From: Allomuricauda sp. M10
GTDB taxonomy: Bacteria > Bacteroidota > Bacteroidia > Flavobacteriales > Flavobacteriaceae
NCBI RefSeq assembly: GCF_020782875.1
Contig: NZ_JAJGBN010000002.1
Span: forward strand, 744,001 to 808,000
Length of the DNA stretch: 64,000 nt
Direction: 5' to 3'
A model generated the notes under the pieces. It saw only the letters and a program-made list of their open reading frames with translations. It was not told the origin of the DNA and did not search any database. Positions 33,763 to 42,474 of the stretch are shown one piece after another. The position numbers were made by a program, and so were the translations under genes. Position 1 is the stretch's first letter. Each line of letters starts with the position of its first letter.

Positions 33763-34699
33763 GAACATCATCATTAATGGGGAATCCATTGCGCCAGGGG
33801 AACAGAAATTGGTGTTTTTGAAAATTGCCAGGTTGCCTACAGGAACCCTTATCGATATTCCCGTTCATGTGTTCAATGCAAAAAGACCAGGGCCAACAGT
33901 TTTAATCCAAGCAGGATTGCATGGGGACGAGATCAATGGCGTGGAAACCTTGAGAAGGTTGTTGCAGGACGATTTCTTTCTGATAAAAAAAGGAGCGGTT
34001 ATCGTGGTGCCCATCTTGAATATTTTTGGTTTCATCCATTTTTCAAGGGATGTTCCTGATGGTAAGGATGTAAACCGAAGTTTTCCGGGGACCAAATCGG
34101 GATCGCTGGCCAGTAGGATTGCCCATACCTATACCGAACAGATTTTGCCACAGATCCACTATGGAATCGATCTTCATACAGGGGGAGGGCAACGGCACAA
34201 CCATCCACAGGTACGATATTCCACCAATGACCTAAAAAGCATGGAACTCGCCCAAATCTTTGGTGCGCCCTTTTATTTTTCTTCCCGAATGATCACGGGG
34301 TCGTTCCGAAAGGCAACGTTCAAAATGGGAGTGCCAACCATCGTCTATGAAGCAGGAGAAAGCATGCGTTTTGATGAAAATGCCATCTCCTGTGCTACAA
34401 AAGGTATCCAAAACGTATTGGTCCATTTGGGAATGTTGCCCAAAAATACGGCTTCAACATCTGACCCATCAGTTCATTTGGAACAAACAAGATGGACAAG
34501 GGCACCAAGGGCCGGGATGTTCATTCCCCAAGTTTACAATGGGCAATGGGTTGAAAAGGGCCAAGTTCTAGGATTGGTGGCCGATACCTATGCCAAAAAG
34601 AACAAAAAAGTTAAAGCGGCTTTTGATGGATTTGTGATCTGTATCAACCATCAAGCGGTCGTTAACCAAGGCGATGCCCTCTTTCATTTAGGAAGATAG
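33740..34699 (+). CDS. Succinylglutamate desuccinylase/aspartoacylase-family zinc hydrolase
   Basis: 319 residues from ATG 33740 (MVEETENKNIIING); a TTG at 33728 is less likely. Zinc ligands are visible in AGLHGDEINGVE (His61, Glu64) and further on in GIDLHTGG. The substrate-binding Arg-Asn motif DVNRSFPG follows the M14-like pattern. A C-terminal beta domain (about 240-319) closes it. Members cleave N-acyl amino acids. Overlap with rimK suggests action on a glutamylated or otherwise RimK-made compound. Its 3' end overlaps a convergent gene by 12 bases. Confidence 0.88.
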   Translation: MVEETENKNIIINGESIAPGEQKLVFLKIARLPTGTLIDIPVHVFNAKRPGPTVLIQAGLHGDEINGVETLRRLLQDDFFLIKKGAVIVVPILNIFGFIHFSRDVPDGKDVNRSFPGTKSGSLASRIAHTYTEQILPQIHYGIDLHTGGGQRHNHPQVRYSTNDLKSMELAQIFGAPFYFSSRMITGSFRKATFKMGVPTIVYEAGESMRFDENAISCATKGIQNVLVHLGMLPKNTASTSDPSVHLEQTRWTRAPRAGMFIPQVYNGQWVEKGQVLGLVADTYAKKNKKVKAAFDGFVICINHQAVVNQGDALFHLGR

Positions 34700-35119
34700 G
34701 TTGAGTCGCTCTTTGTTTACCTGGGCAAGGCTCCATGTTATGGCACTTTCCAGATTGGAAAACTGCCTAATGTTTTTTCGGTAGAACATCTTTTCCAAGA
34801 CCAAGCTAGCCAATCCACTTTGGTTGTAGCTCACCACGGAATAATATTCCAATTCGTGACGGTGTTTGTAAAATTTCAGCCAATCGGTTGGTACCACGGA
34901 ATAGTTGTGGATTCGGTTGGAAATATAGGCAATGGGTTGGTCTCCGCCCAATAACTCGTAGGCAGCATCGATCACCTTTTTGGCCATGGACCAACCAAAA
35001 GTTTCTCCCTCATTGATCTCGGAAATGACCAATCCATCAAAAAAATAGAAAACGCCAAACTGATATTCCCTAACCTGGCGAATATTTTTGAAGAAGTCCA
35101 ACTCTTTAACCTTTTTCAT
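34688..35119 (-). CDS. Conserved hypothetical protein, possibly STAS-like
   Basis: 143 residues, no signal peptide. The pattern of beta strands and helices (FGVFYFFDGLVISEINEGET, FGWSMAKKVIDAAYELLGGD, QPIAYISNRIHNYSV) is reminiscent of a STAS/SpoIIAA-like fold, but no signature is decisive. It has a strong helical start, MKKVKELDFFKNIRQV. It converges with the rimK pair and is alone. A weak TACCTTTA box on the minus strand near 35158-35151 might be its promoter. The following 255 bases (35120-35374) show nothing else. Confidence 0.6.
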   Translation of the reverse strand: MKKVKELDFFKNIRQVREYQFGVFYFFDGLVISEINEGETFGWSMAKKVIDAAYELLGGDQPIAYISNRIHNYSVVPTDWLKFYKHRHELEYYSVVSYNQSGLASLVLEKMFYRKNIRQFSNLESAITWSLAQVNKERLNLSS

Positions 35120-35374
35120 AGCAGGATCATATTAATCTTTTTCGGTATATCTAAAGGTAAGAATGGTTGGTTGTTGCGATACCATTTTTTGGCAGATGGC
35201 AATATGGAATTGGTGCATAGCTGTTTCTGATTGATGGAAACGCTACGGGAAACCCTTTCGATAGGCATTCTTGCCAATGTTTTGGTAACGGCATGTGTAC
35301 AAAGCTAGCTAGGATTGTAACAAAATCCTATGGCAACATGGTAATTTTTAAGTGCTGGTTTTGAACATTTTGAA

Positions 35375-35764
35375 TTAATTCTCCATGTTCTTCAACTGGA
35401 TACCCAAGGCCTTGGTGGACAGTTGAACTTCTAGAAACGAAAGAATCAAGGAAATGACCAAAAACACCAAGCTAACCCCAAAAATGGCATTGGCCCAAAC
35501 ATTCATTTCAACATAGACCAGGAACATGGTCACGGCCGCCATTAAAAAGCTGATAATGGCCGATGCCTGCATGTTCTTGATGATACCCAAACGTTTTCTC
35601 AGGTAGTGGATCTGTTGTTTCAAGGGTTGGGCAGAGGTTTCCACGTATTGTTTGTGCAATTGTCTAATCAAGGCCGCAATGGCCAAATATCTTGCATTGT
35701 AGGCCAACATGGTCAATGAAATGGCAGGGAACAAGAGTGCAGGAATACTCAGGGAAAGTTGCAT
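35375..35764 (-). CDS. DUF2721 membrane protein
   Basis: 129 residues with three hydrophobic helices: LSIPALLFPAISLTMLAYNA near the N terminus, then ASAIISFLMAAVTMFLVYV and IFGVSLVFLVISLILSFLE. Between the first two lies a charged loop with RYLAIAALIRQLHKQY and KQQIHYLRKRLGI. This matches the DUF2721 family of small bacterial membrane proteins of unknown function. It is divergent from the Xaa-Pro aminopeptidase gene. Confidence 0.85.
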   Translation of the reverse strand: MQLSLSIPALLFPAISLTMLAYNARYLAIAALIRQLHKQYVETSAQPLKQQIHYLRKRLGIIKNMQASAIISFLMAAVTMFLVYVEMNVWANAIFGVSLVFLVISLILSFLEVQLSTKALGIQLKNMEN

Positions 35765-35793
35765 GGCAGTGTTTTGTTGGTGAAGGTAATCAT

Positions 35794-35824
35794 TTGTGAT
35801 CGCTAACGCAATTGACTACATTTG
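35794..35824 (+). promoter_or_regulatory. Promoter of the Xaa-Pro aminopeptidase gene
   Basis: TTG (35794-35796) and TACATTTG (35817-35824) are 20 bases apart, an excellent match to TTG-N17-23-TAnnTTTG. Transcription should begin near 35830, which rules out the upstream TTG start at 35812 and supports ATG 35845. Confidence 0.8.
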
Positions 35825-35844
35825 GGCAAATCAAAAAAACTAGT

Positions 35845-37137
35845 ATGAAATACTTCCCAATAGACAGTAATCTATTTGTGAAAAACCGTAAGAAATTCAT
35901 GGCCCAAATGAAGCCAAAGAGTATTGCCGTTTTCAATTCCAACGATATTTATCCGATTGGTGCGGACAGTACCTTGTCTTTTGAACAGGCCCGCGATATT
36001 TTTTACCTCAGTGGCGCGGATCAGGAAGAGACCATTTTACTTCTTTTTCCGGATGCGATGGATAAAAAGAAAAGGGAAATCCTTTTTGTTAGGGAAACGA
36101 ACGATCACATTGCCGTTTGGGAAGGCGCCAAGTTAACGAAGGATCAGGCCACAACGGTTTCGGGTATTGAGACCATTTATTGGTTGACCGATTTTGACAA
36201 GATCTTTTTTGATCTCATGACCGAGGCGGATACCATTTATTTCAACACCAATGAACATTACCGACAAGCCGTGGAAACCCAAACCCGCGAAGATCGGTTC
36301 ATTGAAAAATGTAAAAAGGAATACCCTGCGCATCAATGGGCCAAGAGCAATCCTATTTTGCAACAGATCCGCGGGGTAAAGGAACCAGAGGAAATTGCCT
36401 TGATGCAAACCGCATGTGACATTACCGATAAAGGATTCCGAAGAATATTGGGCTTTATAAAACCCGGAGTTTGGGAATACGAGATTGAGGCCGAATTCCT
36501 TCACGAGTTCGTTCGTAACCGTTCCAAGGGATTTGCCTATTCCCCGATTATCGCGGCAGGTACCAATGCCAATGTGCTCCATTATGTGGAAAACAACCAG
36601 CAGGTGAAGGATGGCGATATGATCTTAATGGATTTGGCCGCCGAGTATGCCAATTATTCCAGTGATATGACCCGTACCATTCCCGCCAACGGTAGGTTCA
36701 CCGATCGTCAAAAACAAGTGTACAGTGCCGTGCTTCGGGTAAAGAACGAGGCCACCAAAATGTTGGTTCCCGGCACCATTTGGGCAGAGTACCACAAAGA
36801 GGTAGGGAAGATTATGACTTCGGAACTGATCGGGCTTGGACTTTTGGACAAGGCCGATGTTCAGAACGAGAACCCCGAATGGCCGGCCTATAAAAAGTAT
36901 TTCATGCACGGTACCAGTCACCATATGGGACTCAACACCCACGATTATGGCGAATTGAAAACACCGATGAAAGTCAATATGGTCTTTACGGTGGAGCCAG
37001 GCATTTATATTCCGGCTGAAGGTATGGGTATCCGTTTGGAAGACGACGTGGTCATCCAAGAAAAAGGAGAACCCTTCAATTTGATGCGTAACATCCCCAT
37101 CGAAATCGAAGAGATCGAGGAGTTGATGAACAAATAA
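35845..37137 (+). CDS. pepP: Xaa-Pro aminopeptidase (aminopeptidase P type, M24B)
   Basis: 430 residues from MKYFPIDSNLFVKNRKKFMA. An N-terminal creatinase-like domain (1-165) precedes the pita-bread catalytic domain. Metal ligands are visible: MDLAAEYANYSSDMTRTIPA (two Asp), HGTSHHMGLNTHD (His), FTVEPGIYI (Glu) and IRLEDDVVI (Glu). It removes N-terminal residues preceding proline, using two Mn or similar ions. Cytoplasmic, as there is no signal peptide. The start is fixed by the promoter just upstream. A palindromic repeat follows 11 bases beyond its stop. Confidence 0.93.
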   Translation: MKYFPIDSNLFVKNRKKFMAQMKPKSIAVFNSNDIYPIGADSTLSFEQARDIFYLSGADQEETILLLFPDAMDKKKREILFVRETNDHIAVWEGAKLTKDQATTVSGIETIYWLTDFDKIFFDLMTEADTIYFNTNEHYRQAVETQTREDRFIEKCKKEYPAHQWAKSNPILQQIRGVKEPEEIALMQTACDITDKGFRRILGFIKPGVWEYEIEAEFLHEFVRNRSKGFAYSPIIAAGTNANVLHYVENNQQVKDGDMILMDLAAEYANYSSDMTRTIPANGRFTDRQKQVYSAVLRVKNEATKMLVPGTIWAEYHKEVGKIMTSELIGLGLLDKADVQNENPEWPAYKKYFMHGTSHHMGLNTHDYGELKTPMKVNMVFTVEPGIYIPAEGMGIRLEDDVVIQEKGEPFNLMRNIPIEIEEIEELMNK

Positions 37138-37148
37138 GAATCAGTAAT

Positions 37149-37214
37149 GTAATGCTGAGCGAAGCGAAGTATCTAAACCCTTCAAAAGAGGGATGCTTTA
37201 CTTTGTTCAGAATG
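37149..37214. repeat. GTAATGCTGAGCG...CAGAATGAC repeat
   Basis: The left arm GTAATGCTGAGCGAAGCGAA and the right arm TTTGTTCAGAATGAC are imperfect inverted complements about 35 bases apart. The left end is GTAA rather than GTCA, so the copy is slightly decayed. It follows the pepP stop. Confidence 0.75.
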
Positions 37215-37237
37215 ACTTTGGGACATAACATAATGGC

Positions 37238-37411
37238 ATGAAACATATTTTTTTACTATTTCAGGTCGATATAGAAAAGAAAATACAGGAAGCTCCGGAC
37301 AGCTCCTATGAAATTGGGGTCGTTATCGGGAGCTATCTTCCCTTTGTAGTTTTGGCCGGGATTGCCTACGCCATTTATTACTTCAACAAAAAAAGAAACG
37401 AAAAGGAATAG
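37238..37411 (+). CDS. 57-residue single-membrane-span protein
   Basis: ATG 37238 to TAG 37409-37411. The N terminus is MKHIFLLFQVDIEKKIQEAP, followed by a polar stretch (DSSYEIGVVIGSYLPF) and the membrane helix VVLAGIAYAIYYFNKKRNEK with a positive-inside end. Composition and codon use look coding. It is a small, probably Nin-Cin membrane protein of unknown role, in the space between pepP and a three-helix membrane protein. Confidence 0.6.
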   Translation: MKHIFLLFQVDIEKKIQEAPDSSYEIGVVIGSYLPFVVLAGIAYAIYYFNKKRNEKE

Positions 37412-37484
37412 AGTATTTAGGTAAGCAAGAAGTTTGTACCTTTATTAGGATTGGTACTGGTTGCCAAGGCGGAAATAATTTAAA

Positions 37485-37763
37485 ATGAAACTCTTTGCTT
37501 GGCTTTTTGGATTCTTGGTTTTGGCCATTGGGCTTATCAACACCTTTTGGGGCAATGATCCTGGTTATGGCATTTTTGTGATGGTGGCATCATTATTATA
37601 TTTTCCGCCCATCACGGATTTTTTGGCCAAAAAAGCTGGGATTGCAGTTCCCCTTTGGGTGCAGATCATACTGGGATTTCTTATCTTTTGGACAGCCTTG
37701 GGAGTTGCCGAACTTTCGGACAAGATTGACCTTATGGTCAACGATTTGGCCACCACCCTGTAA
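37485..37763 (+). CDS. Small three-helix membrane protein
   Basis: 92 residues with hydrophobic segments at about 2-20 (LFAWLFGFLVLAIGLINTF), 26-44 (GYGIFVMVASLLYFPPITDF) and 56-75 (VPLWVQIILGFLIFWTALGV). No family is recognised. The region 37412-37484 before it includes TACCTTTA at about 37448, a near match to the -7 consensus. It precedes the serine hydrolase gene by 54 bases. Confidence 0.7.
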   Translation: MKLFAWLFGFLVLAIGLINTFWGNDPGYGIFVMVASLLYFPPITDFLAKKAGIAVPLWVQIILGFLIFWTALGVAELSDKIDLMVNDLATTL

Positions 37764-37817
37764 CCTGACTTTTGTAATCGTCGTCCAACCTTCCAAATCA
37801 AAAAACGGAAGGTAAAC

Positions 37818-38900
37818 ATGAAAAACAACTTTTTCAGGGGGAAGCTATTGGTCCTATTTATAGTTTTGATTCTCGGAATTCAATCCATTATGACCGCCCA
37901 AGATTTGGAATCCCAAATAGACAAAGTTTTGGAGACCAAATTTGAAAGAAATGGCCCTGGGGTTGTTTTTTTGGCCACAAAAAATGGAAAGATAATCTAC
38001 AACAAAGCCCTTGGATTTTCCAATCTGGAACTTGAGGTGCCCATGGAGGTTGAGAATGTTTTTGAAATCGGTTCCATGACCAAGCAATTTACAGCGGTTT
38101 CTATATTGATACTGATTGAGGAAGGAAAACTGAATTTGAATGATGACATTACCAAATTCATTCCGGATTATCCAACAAATGGACATAGAATCACTATTCA
38201 TCATTTGTTGACGCATACTTCGGGCATCAAGGATTTTACAAAAGTAAAGGGACTCAACGCCATTGCCCAAAACAATATGGAACCTAGGGAAATTATCGAT
38301 TTTTTCAAAAATGAACCCATGGATTTTGCGCCGGGATCGGAATTCAAATACAACAATTCCGGGTATGTGCTATTGGGGTACATCATTGAAAAGGTATCCG
38401 AAATGAGCTATGAGGATTTTGTGGAGCAACGCATTTTTAAAAAGGCGGGTATGTCGTCATCAAGATATGCAAGTCATAGCGAAGTGATTCCTAAAAGAGC
38501 ATCGGGGTATCACAAAAGGGAAGATTTCATCAATACCAGACATATCAGTTTTTCCATTCCTTATGCATCGGGAGCGTTGATGTCCACCGTGGCCGATATG
38601 CTCATATGGCAAGAAGCCATCAAAAATCATGTGCTGCTCAATAAAGAAACCACCCAAATGGCCTTTACCAATTATACGTTGAACAATGGCGAACCCATCC
38701 ATTATGGTTACGGATGGCATATCAAAGAGTTGGATATCAAGCTGAGTTATGAACATGGGGGGTCCATTTTTGGGTTCAAGTCAATGGGGGTGTATTTGCC
38801 CCAAGCCGATATTTATGTGATCGGGTTGAGCAACTGTGATTGCAATTCGCCTACGGAAGTGACCAGGGAAATAGCAAAACTTGTACTGAATAACGACTAA
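37818..38900 (+). CDS. Serine hydrolase, beta-lactamase/DD-peptidase fold
   Basis: 360 residues with a signal peptide (about 1-28, ending IMTAQD), so exported. The penicillin-recognising-enzyme triad is present: S-x-x-K in GSMTKQFTAVSIL, Y-x-N in FKYNNSGYVLLGYI, and H-x-G in EHGGSIFGFKS. This is the PF00144 class (class C beta-lactamase-like, esterases, DD-carboxypeptidases). Substrate not predictable. It starts 54 bases after the small membrane protein gene. Confidence 0.9.
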   Translation: MKNNFFRGKLLVLFIVLILGIQSIMTAQDLESQIDKVLETKFERNGPGVVFLATKNGKIIYNKALGFSNLELEVPMEVENVFEIGSMTKQFTAVSILILIEEGKLNLNDDITKFIPDYPTNGHRITIHHLLTHTSGIKDFTKVKGLNAIAQNNMEPREIIDFFKNEPMDFAPGSEFKYNNSGYVLLGYIIEKVSEMSYEDFVEQRIFKKAGMSSSRYASHSEVIPKRASGYHKREDFINTRHISFSIPYASGALMSTVADMLIWQEAIKNHVLLNKETTQMAFTNYTLNNGEPIHYGYGWHIKELDIKLSYEHGGSIFGFKSMGVYLPQADIYVIGLSNCDCNSPTEVTREIAKLVLNND

Positions 38901-38940
38901 ATGGATTAAGGAAACTTTGTTTCTTGGTACCTTTAGTGTT

Positions 38941-39858
38941 ATGAAAATCTATATCATTGGAGCGGGTGCGGTTGGGAAAGCCCTTGCCGTATGCTTACAA
39001 CAGCAAGGCAAAAATGTTGAGCTCGTTCGTGGCCATGTGGAGGAAGGAGTTCCCCAAAAACAGAAGATTGTGCTTCAGTTTAAGGACGGGACCCAAATTC
39101 AGGAACACATTCAGATTAGCACCTTGAAAGACCATGGTCGCTTGGACGGCTTAGTTGTATTGACCAACAAATCGTTCGGAAACAAAGCCCTTTCCGCAAA
39201 ACTGGTAGAAAAAGCCAAGGACACACCCATTGTACTTTTGCAGAATGGGCTTGGGGTGGAACAGCCCTTTTTGGAAAAGGGATTTGCCGAAGTCTATCGA
39301 TGTGTCCTTTTTGTGACCTGTCAGCATACGGATGAGAACACGATTAGTTATAAACCTGTGGCAGAATCCCCGATTGGAATAATAAATCAAATGTCCTCCA
39401 ATCTAAAAACGGTGGTAGATACCATCGACACCCCAAATTTTAGGTTCGTTGCGGAAACCGATATCCAACGAGTCATTTGGAAAAAGGCCATTGCCAATTG
39501 CGTGTTCAACTCCATTTGTCCATTGTTGGAAGTGGATAATGGCATTTTCCATAGAAATGATGAGGTGATGTCCATGGCCAAAAGGGTAATTGCGGAATGT
39601 GCGTTGATTGCCAATAAAAAGGGAATCGACTTGGGGGGTTATGAACTGGAGGACCAGGTTCTGAAAATCAGTCGAATGTCCGATGGGCAATTCATATCCA
39701 CCCTACAGGACATCAATAATAAAAGGGAGACCGAGATCGATACGTTGAACTTTGAGATTTTCCGGATGGCACAGGCTTTGAATTTATCAGACAAAGTTCA
39801 GGAAACCAGAATGTTGGGCGAACTGGTCAAGCTGAAATCGGAATTGACCCAAAGCTGA
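38941..39858 (+). CDS. Ketopantoate reductase (PanE/ApbA)-family protein
   Basis: 305 residues from ATG 38941 (MKIYIIGAGAVGKALAVCLQ); a TTG at 38917 would add eight residues without homology. The NADP Rossmann motif GAGAVGKA is at 7-14. The C-terminal domain shows WKKAIANCVFNSICPLLEVD with the catalytic Lys typical of PanE, and DGQFISTLQDINNKRETEID with the conserved Ser-x-x-x-D pattern. It may reduce 2-dehydropantoate to pantoate in CoA synthesis; divergent family members act on other substrates. The putative TACCTTTA box lies just upstream. Confidence 0.87.
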   Translation: MKIYIIGAGAVGKALAVCLQQQGKNVELVRGHVEEGVPQKQKIVLQFKDGTQIQEHIQISTLKDHGRLDGLVVLTNKSFGNKALSAKLVEKAKDTPIVLLQNGLGVEQPFLEKGFAEVYRCVLFVTCQHTDENTISYKPVAESPIGIINQMSSNLKTVVDTIDTPNFRFVAETDIQRVIWKKAIANCVFNSICPLLEVDNGIFHRNDEVMSMAKRVIAECALIANKKGIDLGGYELEDQVLKISRMSDGQFISTLQDINNKRETEIDTLNFEIFRMAQALNLSDKVQETRMLGELVKLKSELTQS

Positions 39859-39902
39859 TACCATTTGATTTTTGTTCTAAAATCCCCGAAATTCACAATC
39901 TT

Positions 39903-40532
39903 ATGGAAAAGCAACATCAGTTGTACAAAACAGCTTTCGGATTGGCCCTGTTCACCATTTTTTATAATGTGGCAGAGGGTATCATCTCTACCTACCTCGG
40001 TTTTGAGGATGAAAGTCTGGCCCTATTCGGTTTTGGGACCGATAGTTTTATAGAGGTGATTTCCGGGTTGGGCATTGCACATATGATCCTTCGCATCCAG
40101 AAAAACCCTGAAAGCAATCGGGACAATTTTGAACGTACCGCACTTCGCATCACCGGGGTTGCCTTTTACATTTTGGTGGCGGGATTGGTCGTTACCAGTC
40201 TCTACAATATTTGGATAGGACATCGCCCGTTGACCACATTTTGGGGTGTTGTTATCTCCTTGATTTCCATTCTGATCATGTGGATCTTGGTATTATGGAA
40301 AAGAAAGGTGGGCAACCAACTCAATTCTGCTCCTATTTTGGCTGATGCCAATTGCACCTTGGTCTGCGTTTACATGTCCATCATTTTATTGGTAAGTAGT
40401 GGTGTTTATGAACTGTTCAGGATACCCTATATTGATAGTTTGGGAACCTTGGGTTTGGCCTATTTTGCTTTCAAAGAAGGTAAGGAATGCTTTGAAAAAG
40501 CCAATAAAGATAAACACTGCTGTTGTACCTAA
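39903..40532 (+). CDS. CDF-like cation transporter, short form
   Basis: 209 residues with six hydrophobic helices. The second helix has FGTDSFIEVISGLGIAHMIL, like the D-x-x-x-D/E metal site of cation diffusion facilitators, and a later one contains PILADANCTLVCVYMSIILL with D-x-x-x-C. It lacks the usual cytoplasmic C-terminal domain; instead it ends KDKHCCCT, a possible metal-binding tail. Export of a divalent or soft metal is inferred. The methyltransferase gene follows 13 bases on. Confidence 0.75.
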   Translation: MEKQHQLYKTAFGLALFTIFYNVAEGIISTYLGFEDESLALFGFGTDSFIEVISGLGIAHMILRIQKNPESNRDNFERTALRITGVAFYILVAGLVVTSLYNIWIGHRPLTTFWGVVISLISILIMWILVLWKRKVGNQLNSAPILADANCTLVCVYMSIILLVSSGVYELFRIPYIDSLGTLGLAYFAFKEGKECFEKANKDKHCCCT

Positions 40533-40545
40533 AAAGTTGAATTAT

Positions 40546-41157
40546 ATGGATAGAAAAGCACACTGGCAAAAAGTTTACGAGACCAAATCCCCAGAAGAAG
40601 TAAGTTGGACGCAGAAACGACCCACAACTTCTCTGGAATTGATACAGGGCTTGGGGCTTGAAAAAAATTCCAAGATTGTTGATGTCGGTGGGGGAGACAG
40701 CAATTTGGTTGATCATCTTTTAGATGAAGGCTTCACCAACCTGACCGTATTGGATATTTCTGAAAAGGCTTTGGAAAAAGCGCAAAACCGTTTGGGAGAT
40801 AGGGCCAATAAAGTAAATTGGGAGGTGAGCGATATAGTCGATTATCATCCCACAGAAACCTTTGACCTTTGGCATGATCGGGCTGCCTTCCATTTTTTGA
40901 CGGACCCTGAGCAAATCAAAACCTATCTTAAACTGGTCAACCAGCATGTGTCCCAATATTTTGTTTTGGGCACTTTTTCAGAAGCTGGTCCCACCAAATG
41001 CAGTGGTCTTGAAATCAAACAATATTCAGAACAAACTATGACGGAATTGTTCGTGGAAAAATTCGACAAAATAAAATGCCGAACCGAAGACCACATGACC
41101 CCATTTGGCACCAAGCAAAATTTCCTGTTCTGCAGTTTTAGAAAAAGGAACCCGTAA
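40546..41157 (+). CDS. Class I SAM-dependent methyltransferase
   Basis: 203 residues from ATG 40546 (MDRKAHWQKVYETKSPEEVS); the longer frame to 40399 lies inside the transporter gene. SAM-binding motif I is IVDVGGGDSNLVDHLLDEG (VDVGGGDS), with motif II LTVLDISEKALEKAQNRLG. The region DLWHDRAAFHFLTDPEQIKT and the GTFSEAGPTKCSGL are typical of the thiopurine/arsenite-like methyltransferase group. With the neighbouring metal transporter, a metal or metalloid detoxification role is possible; this is inference. Confidence 0.87.
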   Translation: MDRKAHWQKVYETKSPEEVSWTQKRPTTSLELIQGLGLEKNSKIVDVGGGDSNLVDHLLDEGFTNLTVLDISEKALEKAQNRLGDRANKVNWEVSDIVDYHPTETFDLWHDRAAFHFLTDPEQIKTYLKLVNQHVSQYFVLGTFSEAGPTKCSGLEIKQYSEQTMTELFVEKFDKIKCRTEDHMTPFGTKQNFLFCSFRKRNP

Positions 41158-41211
41158 TCCAAAAGAAACCAATTTATTGGATATCTTGTGCATCCAACTA
41201 AACAACCTTTA

Positions 41212-42474
41212 ATGAAACATTTTTTCAGCATGAAAAGCAATTCAATAGTTAATAGTGCTCTATCCATATGCACTCTTTTTATTTTTGGAACCGTGATGGC
41301 TTCTAATCCAAAAATCAAGACCCAGGAATCTTTTACAGTGACATTGGTCGCTCCGGAAAATGGATCGTATACGGTCTCCCCGGAACTTCCTGCTGATGGA
41401 AAAGTAGTTGCTGGAACCGAGTTGACCATAACGGCCACGCCATCCGCAGGATATAGTTTGGATGTGGTTTACTATACTTTTAAAGGTGGAATGTGGGGAA
41501 CAACCAGTGTGGAGAGTTTTGTTCCTAGGACGAAAATTGTAGTGGATAAGGACATGTCCATTGGGGCCACATTTGTGGAAAACAACCTGGTAGAAAACTT
41601 GAATGTGATCCATGATGTGGTATATGCCAAACCAGGTGTTAAACCTTTAAAATATGATGTGTTTGCTCCAAAAGGAGCAAAAGACTTGCCAGCCGTGGTC
41701 ATCATCCATGGTGGAGGCTGGTCTTCCAATAATGAAGATGTGATGAGGGGGTTGGCCAGGGAACTTACCAAAGGCAACCAATATGTGGTGTTCAGTATGG
41801 ACTACCGTTGGGTGAATAATTTAGATGGGGATGAATCGCCCAACTACATGCACAATTTGATCGAAGATGTTTTTGGCGGTATCGCCCATATTCAGGAACA
41901 TGCAAAAGAATATGGGGCCGACCCATCAAAAATAGCGGTGACCGGAGATAGTGCAGGCGGACATCTTTCTGCTGCCGCAGCGATTCTTAGCCCCTTGATC
42001 GGGGACGGTGGTTTCGGAACAACGGAAGGGGTGTATGAATTTATGCCGACCTATATGCCAAATGGAAAATCAGTAGATGAGCTTAAAAAGGAGATTGTGA
42101 ATGCCGTCCAAGTGGCAGCTCCAAGTTATGGTCCTTTTGATTCCAAGGATTTTAAAATGTTCGTTCAACAGACGGAGCAAGGTTATTTGGATGCCGTTTC
42201 ACCTTTTCAACATGTGCCCAATATTGCTGATAGGGCCATTCCCCATTTCATTGTTCGGGGAACGGAAGACCCTATCATTCCTGATGCCATGATCCAGGGG
42301 TATGTGAATTTGTTGAAGGAAAATGGACAAACAGTGGAGTACCTTCAAGTGGAAGGAGCGGGCCATGCCTTTTTTGATTGGAAACCCGATGCTCAGACAC
42401 GAGCTACCTTTGCTAAGTACGGAGTGCCTTATGCCGCTGAAATGAAATCGTTTTTCGATTCCGTTTTTTACTAG
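41212..42474 (+). CDS. Secreted alpha/beta hydrolase with bacterial repeat domain
   Basis: 420 residues from ATG 41212. A signal peptide reaches about residue 37. A divergent InlB-type beta repeat follows (about 42-125, SYTVSPELPADGKVVAGTEL, ITATPSAGYSLDVVYYTF). The esterase domain (about 130-420) has the oxyanion motif IHGGGWSS, nucleophile Ser in GDSAGGHLS, an acid near RGTEDPIIPD and His in GAGHAFFDW. The fold matches the BD-FAE/carboxylesterase group, often active on acetylated sugars. Its stop overlaps the convergent brnQ gene by four bases. Confidence 0.85.
   Translation: MKHFFSMKSNSIVNSALSICTLFIFGTVMASNPKIKTQESFTVTLVAPENGSYTVSPELPADGKVVAGTELTITATPSAGYSLDVVYYTFKGGMWGTTSVESFVPRTKIVVDKDMSIGATFVENNLVENLNVIHDVVYAKPGVKPLKYDVFAPKGAKDLPAVVIIHGGGWSSNNEDVMRGLARELTKGNQYVVFSMDYRWVNNLDGDESPNYMHNLIEDVFGGIAHIQEHAKEYGADPSKIAVTGDSAGGHLSAAAAILSPLIGDGGFGTTEGVYEFMPTYMPNGKSVDELKKEIVNAVQVAAPSYGPFDSKDFKMFVQQTEQGYLDAVSPFQHVPNIADRAIPHFIVRGTEDPIIPDAMIQGYVNLLKENGQTVEYLQVEGAGHAFFDWKPDAQTRATFAKYGVPYAAEMKSFFDSVFY

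Noticed and set aside
35120-35374. Possible regulatory region between the STAS-like and DUF2721 genes
   Set aside because: Only a weak TACCTTTA box was seen; no palindrome or frame stands out.
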